NCBI GenBank assembly: GCA_021773095.1
Contig: JAJFKR010000020.1
Span: 1 to 64,000, forward strand
Reading direction: 5' to 3'
DNA: 64,000 bases
Source: Woeseiaceae bacterium
GTDB taxonomy: Bacteria; Pseudomonadota; Gammaproteobacteria; Steroidobacterales; Woeseiaceae
Part shown: piece by piece, positions 54,639 to 64,000 of the stretch
Layout: each line of letters begins with the position of its first letter
Position numbering within the stretch: position 1 is the stretch's first letter
Notes under the pieces: generated by a model
What the model saw: only the letters and a program-made list of their open reading frames with translations
Told to the model about the DNA's origin: nothing
Databases searched by the model: none
Translations under genes and position numbers: made by a program

Positions 54639-55802
54639 TCAGGCCGCCCTGGTTTTTTTGCGCGGGTCCAGACCCAAAGAACGCGCAATGATTTCACGCA
54701 TGATTTCCGAGCTGCCAGCATAAATACGTGAGATGCGCGCATTGGTATACATGCGGCTGATCGGGTATTCGTCCATAAATCCATTGCCACCGTGCAGTTG
54801 CAGACACTCGTCGGTCACACGAGCTTCCAGCTCACTGCAAAACAACTTCGCCTTTGCAGCATCTTCCGCACTTAATTTACCGTCGTTGTGATCCATAACA
54901 CAGCGATCAACAAATGCCTGCGCCATATCCATATGCGTACGCATGTCCGCGAATTTGAATCGAGTGTTCTGAAAATCCGCAATCGCCTGGCCGAATGCCT
55001 TGCGATCCTTTGTATATTCCATCGTCACGTCAAAAGCCGCCTCCGCATTGGCAAGGTACTGGCACGCGCCGATCAGGCGTTCCTCTGCGAGAAAATGCAT
55101 CAGCTGATAAAAGCCACGGTTCCATTCACCGAGCAGGTTCTCCCTCGGCACCTTGACGTTATTGAAAAATAATTCAGCGGTGTCCTGACTCTTCAGTCCG
55201 ATCTTCTTCAGATTATCTCCGCGCTCGAAACCGTCCATGCCGCGCTCGACAACAAACAGGCTCATGCCGTGCCGGCTGCTGTCAGTACGGGCGACAACAA
55301 TCACGAGATCCGCCAGAATTCCGTTTGAAATAAAGGTCTTGGAGCCATTCAGGAGATAGTGATCGCCTTTGTCCTCCGCCTTGGTGCGAATGCCTGATAC
55401 ATCGCTGCCGGCGCCGGCTTCGGTGATGGCGACGGCCAGAATATGCTCGCCGGATATACATTTGGGCAACCAGCGTTGCTTTTGCTCGTCGCTGCCCAGT
55501 TCACCAATGTAAGGCCCGACCAGGCGACTGTGCAGTGTCATAAAAAATCCCGGGTCACCGAACTTCGCCATCTCCTCGATCAATACCTGCTCATAACGAA
55601 AGTCGTAAACACCCGCACCGCCGTATTTTTCATCGGCCCACATCAGCAGCATGCCTTGCTCACCGGCTTGTAAATACGCTTCGCGGTCGACTATGCCCTG
55701 TTCGCGCCAGCGGTCACTTTTTGGCAACACTTCATTCTTGTAGAAACTCCGCGCTGCGTCGCGGAACATTTCATGTTCGTCTTCAAAAATATTTCGGTCC
55801 AT
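54639..55802 (-). CDS. Acyl-CoA dehydrogenase, LCAD/IVD-like
   Basis: A 387-residue flavoprotein. The FAD-binding block AITEAGAGSDVSG, FISNGILADLV and QLHGGNGFMDEYPISRMYTNARI are typical. At the MCAD catalytic position the segment reads RIYAGSSEIM, with Gly in place of Glu; a Glu in LAEERLIGACQ matches the alternative base used by isovaleryl-CoA and long-chain enzymes. Third gene in the icmF operon, it probably oxidises a branched or medium-chain acyl-CoA (isobutyryl-CoA is a natural candidate). Confidence 0.92.
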   Translation of the reverse strand: MDRNIFEDEHEMFRDAARSFYKNEVLPKSDRWREQGIVDREAYLQAGEQGMLLMWADEKYGGAGVYDFRYEQVLIEEMAKFGDPGFFMTLHSRLVGPYIGELGSDEQKQRWLPKCISGEHILAVAITEAGAGSDVSGIRTKAEDKGDHYLLNGSKTFISNGILADLVIVVARTDSSRHGMSLFVVERGMDGFERGDNLKKIGLKSQDTAELFFNNVKVPRENLLGEWNRGFYQLMHFLAEERLIGACQYLANAEAAFDVTMEYTKDRKAFGQAIADFQNTRFKFADMRTHMDMAQAFVDRCVMDHNDGKLSAEDAAKAKLFCSELEARVTDECLQLHGGNGFMDEYPISRMYTNARISRIYAGSSEIMREIIARSLGLDPRKKTRAA

Positions 55803-55835
55803 CTTGGTCTCAGTCCTGCATCGGATTTCGAGGAG

Positions 55836-56612
55836 TTACTTCCCCGAAAAAATCGCTTCACGCTTTTCAAAGAATGCAGCTATACCTTCTTTGGAATCAT
55901 CGGATTCTCTTAGTTTTTGCTGTTCTGATGCTTCCAAAGTAAAGCAGCTGTGCCAATCGTTATTCATCGCAAACCGCATGACTTTCTTGGTTGCGGCAAG
56001 CGACAGAGGTGCACGCTTGCCAAGCTCATGTGCCCACGCAAGCGCTGCATCGCGCAATTCATCTGCCGGTACGACTTTATTGGCTATGCCGAGCTCCAGG
56101 CATCGTTCAGCGGTGATGCGCTCGGACTCGATACATAACTGATAGGCGCGGTGATAGCCGATCTGTTTGACTAGCGCCCAATTGGCGCCGCCATCCGGGA
56201 GCAATGAAATCGTTGTGAACGGGGACAACAGAAAAGAATCGTCTGCCATGATCAGTAAGTCACTGTGCAATGCAAATGACAATCCGATCCCCGCCGCGAA
56301 TCCAGGCACCGCCGCGATAACGGGTTTTGGAATTTCCGCGATCGCCGTTAGCGCCGGAGCGTACTCGAACAGCAGTTTTCCTCGCGTCGTTCGATCACCG
56401 ACGAAGCCCTGCTTGAGGTCGGCACCCGCGCTGAACGCTCGGCCTTCACCCGTAAACACAAGCACCCGAATCGATTCGTCGCGTTGTGCTTTTTCGATCG
56501 CGAGCACCAGGCTTTCGCACACTTCGGCCGTAAATCCGTTCAGTGAATCGGGACGATTAATCGATAGGACAGCGACGGCGTCGTGCTGTTCGTAGATGAC
56601 GGTTTCTGTCAT
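55836..56612 (-). CDS. Crotonase-fold enoyl-CoA hydratase/isomerase family protein, PaaG-like
   Basis: A 258-residue member of the crotonase superfamily. The oxyanion-hole segments AFSAGADLKQ and GFAAGIGLSFAL are present. The two catalytic Glu of hydratases are not: the region reads FLLSPFTTISLLPDGGANW, with Asp in the LLPDGG position as in PaaG and other isomerases. The reaction is thus more likely isomerisation or a variant hydration than classical ECH. It lies 21 bp after icmF and 33 bp before the acyl-CoA dehydrogenase. Confidence 0.86.
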   Translation of the reverse strand: MTETVIYEQHDAVAVLSINRPDSLNGFTAEVCESLVLAIEKAQRDESIRVLVFTGEGRAFSAGADLKQGFVGDRTTRGKLLFEYAPALTAIAEIPKPVIAAVPGFAAGIGLSFALHSDLLIMADDSFLLSPFTTISLLPDGGANWALVKQIGYHRAYQLCIESERITAERCLELGIANKVVPADELRDAALAWAHELGKRAPLSLAATKKVMRFAMNNDWHSCFTLEASEQQKLRESDDSKEGIAAFFEKREAIFSGK

Positions 56613-56633
56613 GAATGAGCTCCTGGATGATGC

Positions 56634-59600
56634 CTACATGTTGCGCCGATACTCACCGCCGACAGCGTACAAGGCGGCCGATATCTGGCCCAATGAATTG
56701 GATTTGACGGTCTCCATAAGTTCGGCGAATACATTGCCTCGCTCACGCGCGTTGTCCTGCAACAACTGAAGCGCAGCTGCACTGTCGTCGCTGTGCGTCG
56801 CCTGAAATACACGCAAATGGCTTATCTGGTCCTGTTTTTCCTCTTCCGTGGAGCGAATCAGTTCGAGCTCATGCACTTCGTCTTCCTGGCCTTCTTTGGG
56901 CAGGAACGTATTCACACCGATCAGCGGTAGCGAAGCATCGTGTTTCCTACCTTCGTAATAAAGGCTCTCTTCCTGTATTTTGCCGCGCTGATACATCGTG
57001 TCCATCGCACCGAGCACGCCACCACGTTCTGAAATACGTTCAAACTCCTGATAAACCGCTTCTTCAACGAGATCGGTGAGCTCACCGACAACGAACGAGC
57101 CCTGCCAGGGGTTTTCGCAAATATTCAGGCCCAGCTCACGAGAAATAATGAGCTGTATCGCAACGGCTCGCCGCACCGACTGCTCGGTTGGCGTGGTGAC
57201 CGCTTCATCGAACGCATTGGTATGCAGGCTGTTGCAGTTGTCAAACAACGCATACAGCGCCTGCAACGTCGTGCGGATATCGTTAAAACTGATTTCCTGC
57301 GCGTGCAGGCTGCGTCCTGATGTTTGCACATGGTACTTCAACATTTGTGAGCGAGCACTCGCGCCGTAGCGCTCACGCATGGCCCGCGCCCAGATGCGTC
57401 TCGCCACGCGACCGACCACGGTGTACTCCGGGTCCATGCCGTTGGAGAAAAAGAAACTTAAATTCGGTGCGAAGTCATCAATATCCATACCGCGCGCGAG
57501 ATAGTACTCGACAATCGTAAAGCCGTTGGACAGCGTGAAAGCCAGTTGGCTGATTGGATTCGCTCCTGCCTCGGCGATGTGGTATCCGCTGATGGAAATC
57601 GAATAGTAATTACGTACATTTTTTTCGATGAAGTACTGCTGCACATCCCCCATCATCTTCATCGCGAATTCGGTTGAGAAAATACAGGTATTTTGCGCCT
57701 GATCCTCTTTCAGAATGTCGGCTTGCACCGTGCCACGGACGATAGCGAGAGTATCTTTACTAATCCTTGCATAAGTTTTTGCATCGACAACCCGGTCACC
57801 GGAAATCCCCAACAATCCCAACCCCAGTCCGTCATGACCCTCGGGGAGATCACCTTCATAGCCGGGTCGCTTGCGGTCTTTGAACCAGGCATTGATTTTC
57901 TTGCTCGCCGTCTCCCACTCTCCAATTTCCCGCAAGTGTTTCTCGATTTGCTGGTCGATAGCGGTGTTCATGAAAAACGCCAGAATCATGGGCGCAGGAC
58001 CGTTAATGGTCATGGACACCGAGGTCGCCGGTGCACAAAGGTCGAATCCCGAGTACAGTTTTTTCATATCATCGACAGTCGCTATCGATACACCTGAGTT
58101 ACCGACCTTGCCGTAGATGTCCGGGCGCTCGTGCGGATCCTCACCGTACAAGGTGACCGAATCAAATGCGGTCGAGAGGCGAGCGGCTGGCTGGCCTTGC
58201 GACAAGTAGTGGAAGCGTCGGTTGGTTCGCTCGGGAGTGCCTTCACCAGCGAACATGCGAGTCGGGTCTTCACCCAGACGGCGATACGGATAAACGCCAC
58301 CGGTATACGGGTATGCGCCCGGGAGATTTTCTTTCGACAGAAAAGTAAGCAACCCACCCCAATCCGTGAAGTCGGGCGCCGCGATTTTCGGAATACGCTG
58401 GTGACTCAAACTTTCAATATAGTTATTGCCGGTTATTTTGCGACCGCGCACCGTATAGCTGTACTGGTCTGATTTGACGCCCGCTTTGCGTGCCGGCCAT
58501 TCCTGCAACAAGCTAATGGAATCCGACGACAAATCCGAGATGGCCTCCTGATAACGCTGCCGCAACACGATAAGACTGCGGTCCTCGCCTTCTGTCAGAT
58601 GCTCCGCCTTATACAATTCAAGCTCGCCCGGTAGCTGCGGATCTTCGAGCAACTTCAGCGACTCATACACGTGCTGTGCACGGCTGGCGATCGTCGCCTG
58701 TGAGTCGACCGTTTGGTTTACAGCCCGGCCGTGCTCCGCAATCTCCGCGAGGTATCGAATACGCGCGCCCGGAATCGCTGCCGTAGAACGCGGTTCCTTG
58801 TTGTCCGTGTTGATATCCGGCGACCAGGCGTTCGCATCCAGTCCCGCCTTGTCCACGACGCGGCGACACATTTCCCTGAACATCCAGCTAATGCCCGGAT
58901 CGTTGAACTGACTTGCAATCGTCGGATATACCGGGATGTCATCGTCTGCAACATCAAACGCGACGTGATTACGCTTCCATTGCTTGCGTATATCACGCAG
59001 CGCGTCCTCCGCCCCGCGTTTGTCGTACTTATTCAGGACTATCAGGTCAGCGAAATCGAGCATATCGATTTTCTCGAGCTGACTGGCCGCGCCGTACTCA
59101 CTCGTCATGACATAGACCGAGAAGTCGACCATATCCACGATTTCGCTGTCACTCTGGCCGATGCCGGCGGTTTCCACGATGAGCAGATCGAAGCCCAGCG
59201 ACTTCAGAAACAAGATGTGATCGCTCAACATTTCGCTGGTAGCCAGGTGCTGTCTGCGCGTTGCGATCGAACGCATGTATACGCTCTTAGAGCGCAGAGA
59301 GTTCATGCGAATTCGGTCGCCCAGCAACGCTCCACCGGTACGACGTCGCGTTGGATCAACGGCCAGCACCGCGACTCTTTTATCGGGAAAACATGCCAGA
59401 AAGCGGTTCAGGATTTCATCGGTTACGCTGCTCTTGCCAGCGCCACCCGTGCCCGTAACGCCGATTACCGGGACCTGGCCAGCCTGGACCTGCCACTCCT
59501 TGCGTTTTGCGGACAACTCGGTTTCGCTGAATACACCCTCTTCAATCGCGGATATCATCGCGGCAACATCCGTTGTCCGGGCGTGCTCAATGGCAGATGG

Positions 59601-60077
59601 AACACACGATGATCGCCGGTCCCTGGTGGTACGCGCCATGAGATCTTCAATCATCGCCTCAAGGCCGAGTTCCATACCGTCATGTGGGTGATAGATACGT
59701 TCGACGCCATACGCCATTAACGCCTGTATTTCTTCCGGTGTAATCGTCCCGCCACCGCCACCAAATACCTTGATATGACCGGCATCGGATTCACGCAGGC
59801 GGTCGATCATATAGCGAAAAAATTCGTTGTGGCCGCCCTGATACGAGCTGATGGCAATACCGTCCGCGTCTTCCTGGATCGCGGCGCGCACGATGTCGTC
59901 GACACTGCGGTTGTGTCCGAGGTGGATGACCTCGGCGCCACGTGCCTGTATCAGGCGTCGCATGATATTGATGGCTGCATCGTGGCCGTCAAATAGAGAT
60001 GCGGCCGTCACGAAGCGTAACGGCGCCTCACGAATCTTGCCAGAGGCGCCTGGCAGATCGCTAGCTGCAGTACTCAT
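56634..60077 (-). CDS. icmF: Fused isobutyryl-CoA mutase (B12 domain, MeaB-type GTPase, mutase)
   Basis: A 1147-residue adenosylcobalamin enzyme interconverting isobutyryl-CoA and n-butyryl-CoA. Order: cobalamin-binding domain (about 20-150; [15 protein letters not shown] with the Co-ligating His32), G-protein chaperone (about 185-420; P-loop [12 protein letters not shown] 206-217, [21 protein letters not shown]), linker, then the catalytic TIM barrel (about 540-1147). Two residues separate IcmF from methylmalonyl-CoA mutase: Phe609 in MFAGEGT replaces the Tyr, and Gln795 in AQNTCIF replaces the Arg. Both are the isobutyryl type. It starts behind AAGGAA, is first in a four-gene operon and divergent from a TetR gene. 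Confidence 0.96.
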   Translation of the reverse strand: MSTAASDLPGASGKIREAPLRFVTAASLFDGHDAAINIMRRLIQARGAEVIHLGHNRSVDDIVRAAIQEDADGIAISSYQGGHNEFFRYMIDRLRESDAGHIKVFGGGGGTITPEEIQALMAYGVERIYHPHDGMELGLEAMIEDLMARTTRDRRSSCVPSAIEHARTTDVAAMISAIEEGVFSETELSAKRKEWQVQAGQVPVIGVTGTGGAGKSSVTDEILNRFLACFPDKRVAVLAVDPTRRRTGGALLGDRIRMNSLRSKSVYMRSIATRRQHLATSEMLSDHILFLKSLGFDLLIVETAGIGQSDSEIVDMVDFSVYVMTSEYGAASQLEKIDMLDFADLIVLNKYDKRGAEDALRDIRKQWKRNHVAFDVADDDIPVYPTIASQFNDPGISWMFREMCRRVVDKAGLDANAWSPDINTDNKEPRSTAAIPGARIRYLAEIAEHGRAVNQTVDSQATIASRAQHVYESLKLLEDPQLPGELELYKAEHLTEGEDRSLIVLRQRYQEAISDLSSDSISLLQEWPARKAGVKSDQYSYTVRGRKITGNNYIESLSHQRIPKIAAPDFTDWGGLLTFLSKENLPGAYPYTGGVYPYRRLGEDPTRMFAGEGTPERTNRRFHYLSQGQPAARLSTAFDSVTLYGEDPHERPDIYGKVGNSGVSIATVDDMKKLYSGFDLCAPATSVSMTINGPAPMILAFFMNTAIDQQIEKHLREIGEWETASKKINAWFKDRKRPGYEGDLPEGHDGLGLGLLGISGDRVVDAKTYARISKDTLAIVRGTVQADILKEDQAQNTCIFSTEFAMKMMGDVQQYFIEKNVRNYYSISISGYHIAEAGANPISQLAFTLSNGFTIVEYYLARGMDIDDFAPNLSFFFSNGMDPEYTVVGRVARRIWARAMRERYGASARSQMLKYHVQTSGRSLHAQEISFNDIRTTLQALYALFDNCNSLHTNAFDEAVTTPTEQSVRRAVAIQLIISRELGLNICENPWQGSFVVGELTDLVEEAVYQEFERISERGGVLGAMDTMYQRGKIQEESLYYEGRKHDASLPLIGVNTFLPKEGQEDEVHELELIRSTEEEKQDQISHLRVFQATHSDDSAAALQLLQDNARERGNVFAELMETVKSNSLGQISAALYAVGGEYRRNM

Positions 60078-60112
60078 TGCCGAAATTCCTTAGAAATCAG
60101 TAACTTTGTGGG

Positions 60113-60164
60113 TTGCAATAATTTTAATCTAGATTAAAATAATGCAGATTGACGCAGAACTCAA
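60113..60164. promoter_or_regulatory. Divergent icmF and tetR promoters
   Basis: For icmF (minus strand): TTGAGT (60159-60164), 17 bp, TATTTT (60136-60141). For the TetR gene (plus strand): TTGCAA (60113-60118), 16 bp, TAAAAT (60135-60140). Both -10 elements fall on the palindrome at 60121-60140. Confidence 0.55.
60121..60140. promoter_or_regulatory. Palindromic operator between icmF and tetR
   Basis: ATTTTAATCTAGATTAAAAT is a perfect 20-base palindrome with no spacer. It overlaps the predicted -10 elements in both directions, which suggests that the adjacent TetR protein represses the icmF operon and itself. Confidence 0.75.
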
Positions 60165-60203
60165 GTACCCGCGTCATTAAAATCCAGCGGAGAGCACGAG
60201 TAA

Positions 60204-60785
60204 ATGGCCAGTGATGCCGAAGAAACCCGATTTCAGCTGCAAAAAGCACGCATGCTAAGAGCTGCGGCTCAGTGCTTCAACGACAAGGGATACAGTGGTA
60301 CATCGCTTCGCGATGTGGCTGATGTACTCGGCCTGACGGATGCTGCGCTCTACTATTATGTCCGCAATAAAGAAGAGCTCGTCTATCTTTGTTACGTCCG
60401 GGCTGCCGATCTCGGCCGGGAAGCGCTGGATCGGGCTCACAGAGATGGCGAAAATGGCCTGGATATCATCCTGCGATACTTTCGTTATCACATCGAAATG
60501 ATGGTTGGCGAGCGCGGCCCTATTGCAATCATGAGTGAAATTCCGTCACTGAAGCCCGACCATCGCGCTGAGGTTATGGAGCTGTCGCGACGGCACAGCA
60601 AGAATTTCGAAGCGGTTCTCGAGACAGGCATCGAGGATGGCAGCGTCTCGCCGTGTAATGTTCGTATGACCGGCAACGCGATCATGGGATCGATCAACTG
60701 GATCCCGAAGTGGTTTCACGGCGATCCGGAACTGGCTCAAAAACTGATCGACGAATTCCCGGAAGTTCTGGCACGTGGCTTGTAG
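60204..60785 (+). CDS. TetR-family transcriptional regulator
   Basis: A 193-residue repressor. The N-terminal HTH (about residues 14-60) reads MLRAAAQCFNDKGYSGTSLR followed by VADVLGLTDAALYYYVRNKEELV, canonical for TetR. The C-terminal helical domain resembles those that bind acyl-CoA ligands. It starts at an ATG behind GGAGAG and is divergent from icmF. A likely ligand is an acyl-CoA intermediate of the flanking operons (inference). It is convergent with the crotonase gene, 11 bp between stops. Confidence 0.93.
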   Translation: MASDAEETRFQLQKARMLRAAAQCFNDKGYSGTSLRDVADVLGLTDAALYYYVRNKEELVYLCYVRAADLGREALDRAHRDGENGLDIILRYFRYHIEMMVGERGPIAIMSEIPSLKPDHRAEVMELSRRHSKNFEAVLETGIEDGSVSPCNVRMTGNAIMGSINWIPKWFHGDPELAQKLIDEFPEVLARGL

Positions 60786-60796
60786 CGATGCCGTCG

Positions 60797-61588
60797 CTAG
60801 TCTTTGAAATCCGGCTTGCGCTTGCCAAGATTGGCGTTGACGGCCTCCAGCTGATTTTCGCCGCCGATGATGCCGCCCTGGATGCGGGCTTCCAGCGACA
60901 GAGACTCGGCGTCCGATAATCGCCAGGCCTGATTGACCAGCGATTTGATACCGCGGATCGAATCGGGTGACCTCGTCGCACATTCAGCCGCCAGTTTACG
61001 GCTCGCACTCAACGGGTCATCAACCACGGCTGTTACCAGACCGAGTGCCATGGCCTCCGCGCTGTCGAGAACGCGAGCTGTCCAGGCCAGTTCCTTTACG
61101 CGATCCGGCGCAACGAGGTCCCGTAAGGTTGTACTGATCCCCATATCCGGGATCAGTCCCCACTTCGATTCCATAATGGAAAATCGCGCATCCGGGCTCG
61201 CGTAACGAATATCAGCACCGAGCGCCACCTGCAGCCCCCCTCCAAACACGACTCCCTCAAGCGCACATATTACCGGCACAGCTAATTCGCGCCAGGCGAA
61301 TGCAGCTCGTTGAAAAAAATTGGCCGGCGAGGGATCAACAGGCGTTTGCAGCAATTTACCGAAGTCGAATTCACTCTCGCCCAGAACGCTAAGATCGATG
61401 CCAGCAGAAAAATTTCCGCCCGCCCCCTGCAATACAACGGCACGAACTGAATTATTTTCGGCGATGGTATCCGCTGCCTCGGCGAGCGCCGCGAACATTT
61501 TCAGATCGAGGGCATTCAACTTGTCCACACGATTCAACGTAACGTTCGCGACGTGCACATCAATTTCGATTTGAACTCGGTCGGACAT
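60797..61588 (-). CDS. Crotonase family enoyl-CoA hydratase/isomerase
   Basis: A 263-residue crotonase. The start ATG at 61588 follows GAGG and gives MSDRVQIEIDVHVANVTLNR; the longer frame adds 36 residues from the MaoC 3' end. Oxyanion-hole segments NFSAGIDLSVL and GVVFGGGLQVAL are present; the catalytic region reads FSIMESKWGLIPDMG, keeping one Glu and having Asp in the second position. Last in the operon with mccB and the MaoC gene. A methylglutaconyl-CoA hydratase role in leucine breakdown would fit mccB, but is not proven. Confidence 0.88.
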   Translation of the reverse strand: MSDRVQIEIDVHVANVTLNRVDKLNALDLKMFAALAEAADTIAENNSVRAVVLQGAGGNFSAGIDLSVLGESEFDFGKLLQTPVDPSPANFFQRAAFAWRELAVPVICALEGVVFGGGLQVALGADIRYASPDARFSIMESKWGLIPDMGISTTLRDLVAPDRVKELAWTARVLDSAEAMALGLVTAVVDDPLSASRKLAAECATRSPDSIRGIKSLVNQAWRLSDAESLSLEARIQGGIIGGENQLEAVNANLGKRKPDFKD

Positions 61589-61602
61589 CAGGGCCTCAGC
61601 TG

Positions 61603-62460
61603 TCAAACGGTCAGCACGCACTTGCCGTTTCGTAACACAATCGTATCGCGCTCTTTCACGGTGCAGCGGAAGGAAACGACATTGCCGTCCTGCCACATAT
61701 CGGTCGTGATGACGTCGCCGGGCAACACCGGCGCTGTGAATCGGGCATCGAAGCTTTCAATCAAGGTGTAGTCGTAGTCGCATATTGTCTTGAGCACTGC
61801 TCGACACGCGATGCCGTAGGTACACATTCCGTGCAGAATCGGCACAGAGAAACCACCTCTTGCAGCTTCGGCCGGATCCGCGTGCAGGGGATTGCGGTCA
61901 CCGGTCAGTCGAAATAACAGCGCCTGATCCTTGCGCGTCGTTATATCGCAACTCAGGTCCGGATCACGCCGTGGCGCGCGGTGTGGCCGCGGGCCTTTGC
62001 CGGTCGGACCGCCGAATCCGCCGTCGCCACGGGCCATGACCGTACAGCCCAGTGTGAACAGCACCGTATCATCGCCGGCCAGTCGCCCCTCGGCCTCAAA
62101 CAGGAACAATGCGCCCTTGCGAGGACCCCAGTCGAATACATCGACAATGCGTTTATTGATCAGGATATCGGCTTGTGGGGGCAGTGGACGATAGAGTTGC
62201 ATGCGTTGTTCGGAATGCAGCACCTGACTGAAGTCCCATCCCAGACCAGGCGGAAACATATCGGGTACCAGAACCGTAGCCAGAGTGGGCACAGTATTGA
62301 CCGTCCCGCCCTGCTCGTAAACGTAGGGTAGCTCTTTGAGATCGAGAGGGTTGCGTCCCATGCCGACGCTCAGCGCGTAAAGAATTGCTTCGGAGTCGTT
62401 GTAACTTAAGGGCAGGTCGACGACTTCCGTCGCCATTAGCTCATCATAATCAAGCGGCAT
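61603..62460 (-). CDS. MaoC-like double hot-dog enoyl-CoA hydratase
   Basis: A 285-residue protein with two hot-dog folds, as in the hydratase 2 domain of peroxisomal multifunctional enzyme. The active-site motif is in the C-terminal half: FRLTGDRNPLHADP, then GGFSVPILHGMCTYGIA (Asp, Asn and His of hydratase 2). The expected reaction is (R)-specific hydration of trans-2-enoyl-CoA. The N-terminal fold (about 1-130) begins MPLDYDELMATEV and supplies the acyl pocket. It lies between mccB (39 bp upstream) and the crotonase (14 bp downstream). Confidence 0.9.
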   Translation of the reverse strand: MPLDYDELMATEVVDLPLSYNDSEAILYALSVGMGRNPLDLKELPYVYEQGGTVNTVPTLATVLVPDMFPPGLGWDFSQVLHSEQRMQLYRPLPPQADILINKRIVDVFDWGPRKGALFLFEAEGRLAGDDTVLFTLGCTVMARGDGGFGGPTGKGPRPHRAPRRDPDLSCDITTRKDQALLFRLTGDRNPLHADPAEAARGGFSVPILHGMCTYGIACRAVLKTICDYDYTLIESFDARFTAPVLPGDVITTDMWQDGNVVSFRCTVKERDTIVLRNGKCVLTV

Positions 62461-62499
62461 GGTTTGTCCATTTATCAGTTGCCGTGATTGTACATGGAC

Positions 62500-64000
62500 T
62501 TACATGCGAAATATGCCGTAAGGGGCCTCATCTTCCCCTGAATGATTCATCGCCGCCGACAGACCGTGCGCGAGAACGCGTCGCGTATCGAGAGGATCGA
62601 TAACACCGTCATCCCAAAGCCGGGCACTGGCATAAAGTGGAATGCCCTGGGTTTCATATTGCTGACGAATGACTTCTTCGTAATCGGCCTTCTCGTTTTC
62701 GGGCCATTCTTCGCCGCGAGCTTTAAGGCCGTCAGCTTTTACCGTCGACAAAACCCTGGATGCCTGCTCCCCACCCATGACCGAGATTCGAGCGTTCGGC
62801 CACATCCACATCAGGTTCGGGCTGTAAGCGCGACCGCACATCGCGTAGTTTCCCGCACCGAAGGATCCACCAATGACAACCGTAAACTTCGGCACGTTCG
62901 CCGTCGCAACCGCGTTAACCATTTTCGCACCGTCTTTGGCGATACCGGCGTGCTCCACGCGTTTGCCGACCATAAAACCCGTGATGTTCTGCAGAAAGAC
63001 GAGCGGAATTCGCCGTCGATTACATAGCTGAACAAAATGCGCGCCCTTCTGCGCCGACTCGGGGAACAAAATACCGTTGTTGGCAATTATCCCGACCGGA
63101 TAGCCATCAATATGAGCAAATCCACAAACCAGCGTCGCGCCATAAAGCTTTTTGAATTCATGAAATTCCGAGGCATCGATAACGCGCGCGATAATTTCGC
63201 GCACGTCGTAGGGAAAGCGATACTCCCGCGAAACGATGCCGTATATCTCCTCGGCAGAGTACCTGGGCTCCATCGGCTCTCGTCTTTCCACACTACAGCG
63301 CCGGGTCTGATTCAAATTGGCGACAATATCGCGCGCAATTTCCAGCGCATGTTCATCGTCATCGGCAAGGTGATCGGTGACACCGGAGATCCGAGAATGC
63401 ACGCTGCCGCCGCCCAAAGTTTCGGCATCAACCTCTTCGCCAGTGGCAGCCTTAACCAGCGGCGGCCCGCCGAGAAAAATGGTTCCCTGGTTTCGGACGA
63501 TGACGGTCTCATCACTCATCGCAGGCACATAAGCCCCACCCGCAGTGCAGGAGCCCATGACAACGGCAATCTGCGGAATACCGGCAGCCGACAGTTGCGC
63601 CTGATTAAAGAAAATACGACCGAAGTGGTCCCTGTCCGGAAACACCTCGTCCTGTCGCGGCAGGAACGCGCCACCGGAATCGACAAGGTAAATACACGGC
63701 AGATGATTATCGGCCGCGATTTCCTGAGCACGAAGATGCTTCTTGACCGTCAGTGGATAATACGTTCCGCCCTTCACCGTCGCGTCATTGGCAACGATCA
63801 TGCACTCGATGCCGTGGATCCGGCCGATCCCGGTAACAATACCGGCGCTGGGTACGTCGTCGCTGTAGACACGCCATGCAGCCTGTCGGCCGACCTCAAG
63901 AAAGTCTGTATCGGGATCCAGCAGAGCCGTAATTCTGTCTCTCACGAGGAGTTTGCCACGCGACAAATGTTTTTCGCGGGAACGCTCCGGTCCACCCTGC
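62500..64000 (-). CDS. 3-methylcrotonyl-CoA carboxylase beta subunit (5' end beyond window)
   Basis: The carboxyltransferase subunit of a biotin-dependent acyl-CoA carboxylase. The frame stays open to the right edge with [18 protein letters not shown], matching the family before the first possible start in the window, so the N-terminus (perhaps 30-50 residues) lies outside. The acyl-CoA and biotin motifs [27 protein letters not shown] and [19 protein letters not shown], then [18 protein letters not shown], follow MCC-beta rather than PccB or AccD. It carboxylates 3-methylcrotonyl-CoA in leucine degradation. The biotin-carrying alpha subunit is not within the window. Confidence 0.93.
   Translation of the reverse strand, partial: QGGPERSREKHLSRGKLLVRDRITALLDPDTDFLEVGRQAAWRVYSDDVPSAGIVTGIGRIHGIECMIVANDATVKGGTYYPLTVKKHLRAQEIAADNHLPCIYLVDSGGAFLPRQDEVFPDRDHFGRIFFNQAQLSAAGIPQIAVVMGSCTAGGAYVPAMSDETVIVRNQGTIFLGGPPLVKAATGEEVDAETLGGGSVHSRISGVTDHLADDDEHALEIARDIVANLNQTRRCSVERREPMEPRYSAEEIYGIVSREYRFPYDVREIIARVIDASEFHEFKKLYGATLVCGFAHIDGYPVGIIANNGILFPESAQKGAHFVQLCNRRRIPLVFLQNITGFMVGKRVEHAGIAKDGAKMVNAVATANVPKFTVVIGGSFGAGNYAMCGRAYSPNLMWMWPNARISVMGGEQASRVLSTVKADGLKARGEEWPENEKADYEEVIRQQYETQGIPLYASARLWDDGVIDPLDTRRVLAHGLSAAMNHSGEDEAPYGIFRM

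Noticed and set aside
58713-59612. 299-codon plus-strand frame inside icmF
   Set aside because: Overlies the GTPase domain of icmF, which has intact P-loop and switch motifs; the frame is Arg-rich without fold pattern.
56634-60077. Assigning the large mutase as methylmalonyl-CoA mutase with fused MeaB
   Set aside because: The Tyr and Arg that select methylmalonyl-CoA are replaced by Phe609 and Gln795, the IcmF signature.
1-64000. CRISPR arrays, tRNA genes, insertion sequences, toxin-antitoxin or anti-phage cassettes
   Set aside because: No repeated spacer pattern, no T-loop-like GGTTCGAATC segment in a gap, no transposase or integrase frame, and no recognisable defence gene was found on either strand.

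Overview
The window reads as one contiguous piece of a gammaproteobacterial chromosome from an aerobic, Gram-negative heterotroph. Supporting this are two TonB-dependent receptors, a complete RND efflux system, FeoAB behind a Fur-like box, a CRP-like palindrome, and large fatty-acid and branched-chain acyl-CoA catabolic operons. Gene density is high and many genes overlap by 1-4 bases. I see no rRNA, tRNA, CRISPR array, insertion sequence or prophage. A marine or sediment lineage near Woeseiales/Steroidobacterales would fit the gene content, but that placement is a guess.

Layout. 0-3 kb: a degenerate receiver-PAS protein and a secreted double von Willebrand A protein. 3-8.7 kb: a CDP-alcohol phosphatidyltransferase with nadC facing nadB-nadA, which are divergent from the Nudix repressor gene nrtR. 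The nadA/nrtR gap holds two matching palindromes placed over both predicted promoters. 8.7-15.8 kb: a class V aminotransferase, a TusA-like/beta-propeller fusion, a plant-type (ALDH12) aldehyde dehydrogenase, an MscS-type channel and a VLCAD-like acyl-CoA dehydrogenase. 15.8-23.9 kb: an RND operon whose TolC-type protein carries an extra N-terminal substrate-binding domain, then a secreted EEP-family phosphohydrolase and a DUF6455 protein. 23.9-30.9 kb: a signalling island of REC-EAL phosphodiesterase, triple-PAS kinase and Cache/GAF/PAS hybrid kinase, divergent from an HTH-REC regulator with inverted domain order.

31-46.8 kb: a TonB receptor with an MFS transporter, ribF, an eroded zinc alcohol dehydrogenase pseudogene, a YbdL-type aminotransferase, feoAB, a deoxynucleoside kinase divergent from hpt, an operon of two-subunit Na+/solute symporter, M20 peptidase and zinc CDF exporter, and a LinB-like haloalkane dehalogenase. 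46.8-53.8 kb: a FAH-family enzyme, a YtcJ amidohydrolase overlapping a glyoxalase II-like enzyme, and a thiamine-uptake operon (TPP riboswitch, TonB receptor, PnuT, sugar-kinase-like APH protein). Its last junction carries a perfect 20-bp inverted repeat that would bury the kinase start codon. 53.8-64 kb: an icmF operon (fused isobutyryl-CoA mutase, crotonase, acyl-CoA dehydrogenase, hydroxyisobutyrate dehydrogenase-like) divergent from a TetR gene across a 20-bp palindrome, then a crotonase/MaoC/methylcrotonyl-CoA carboxylase-beta operon that runs off the right edge.

The parts most worth follow-up are the NrtR circuit with its unusual half-site, the start-codon hairpin in the thiamine operon, the four-gene signalling island, and three uncommon domain fusions or families (substrate-binding-TolC, TusA-propeller, bacterial ALDH12). 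All functional calls rest on motif reading; no database search was run.
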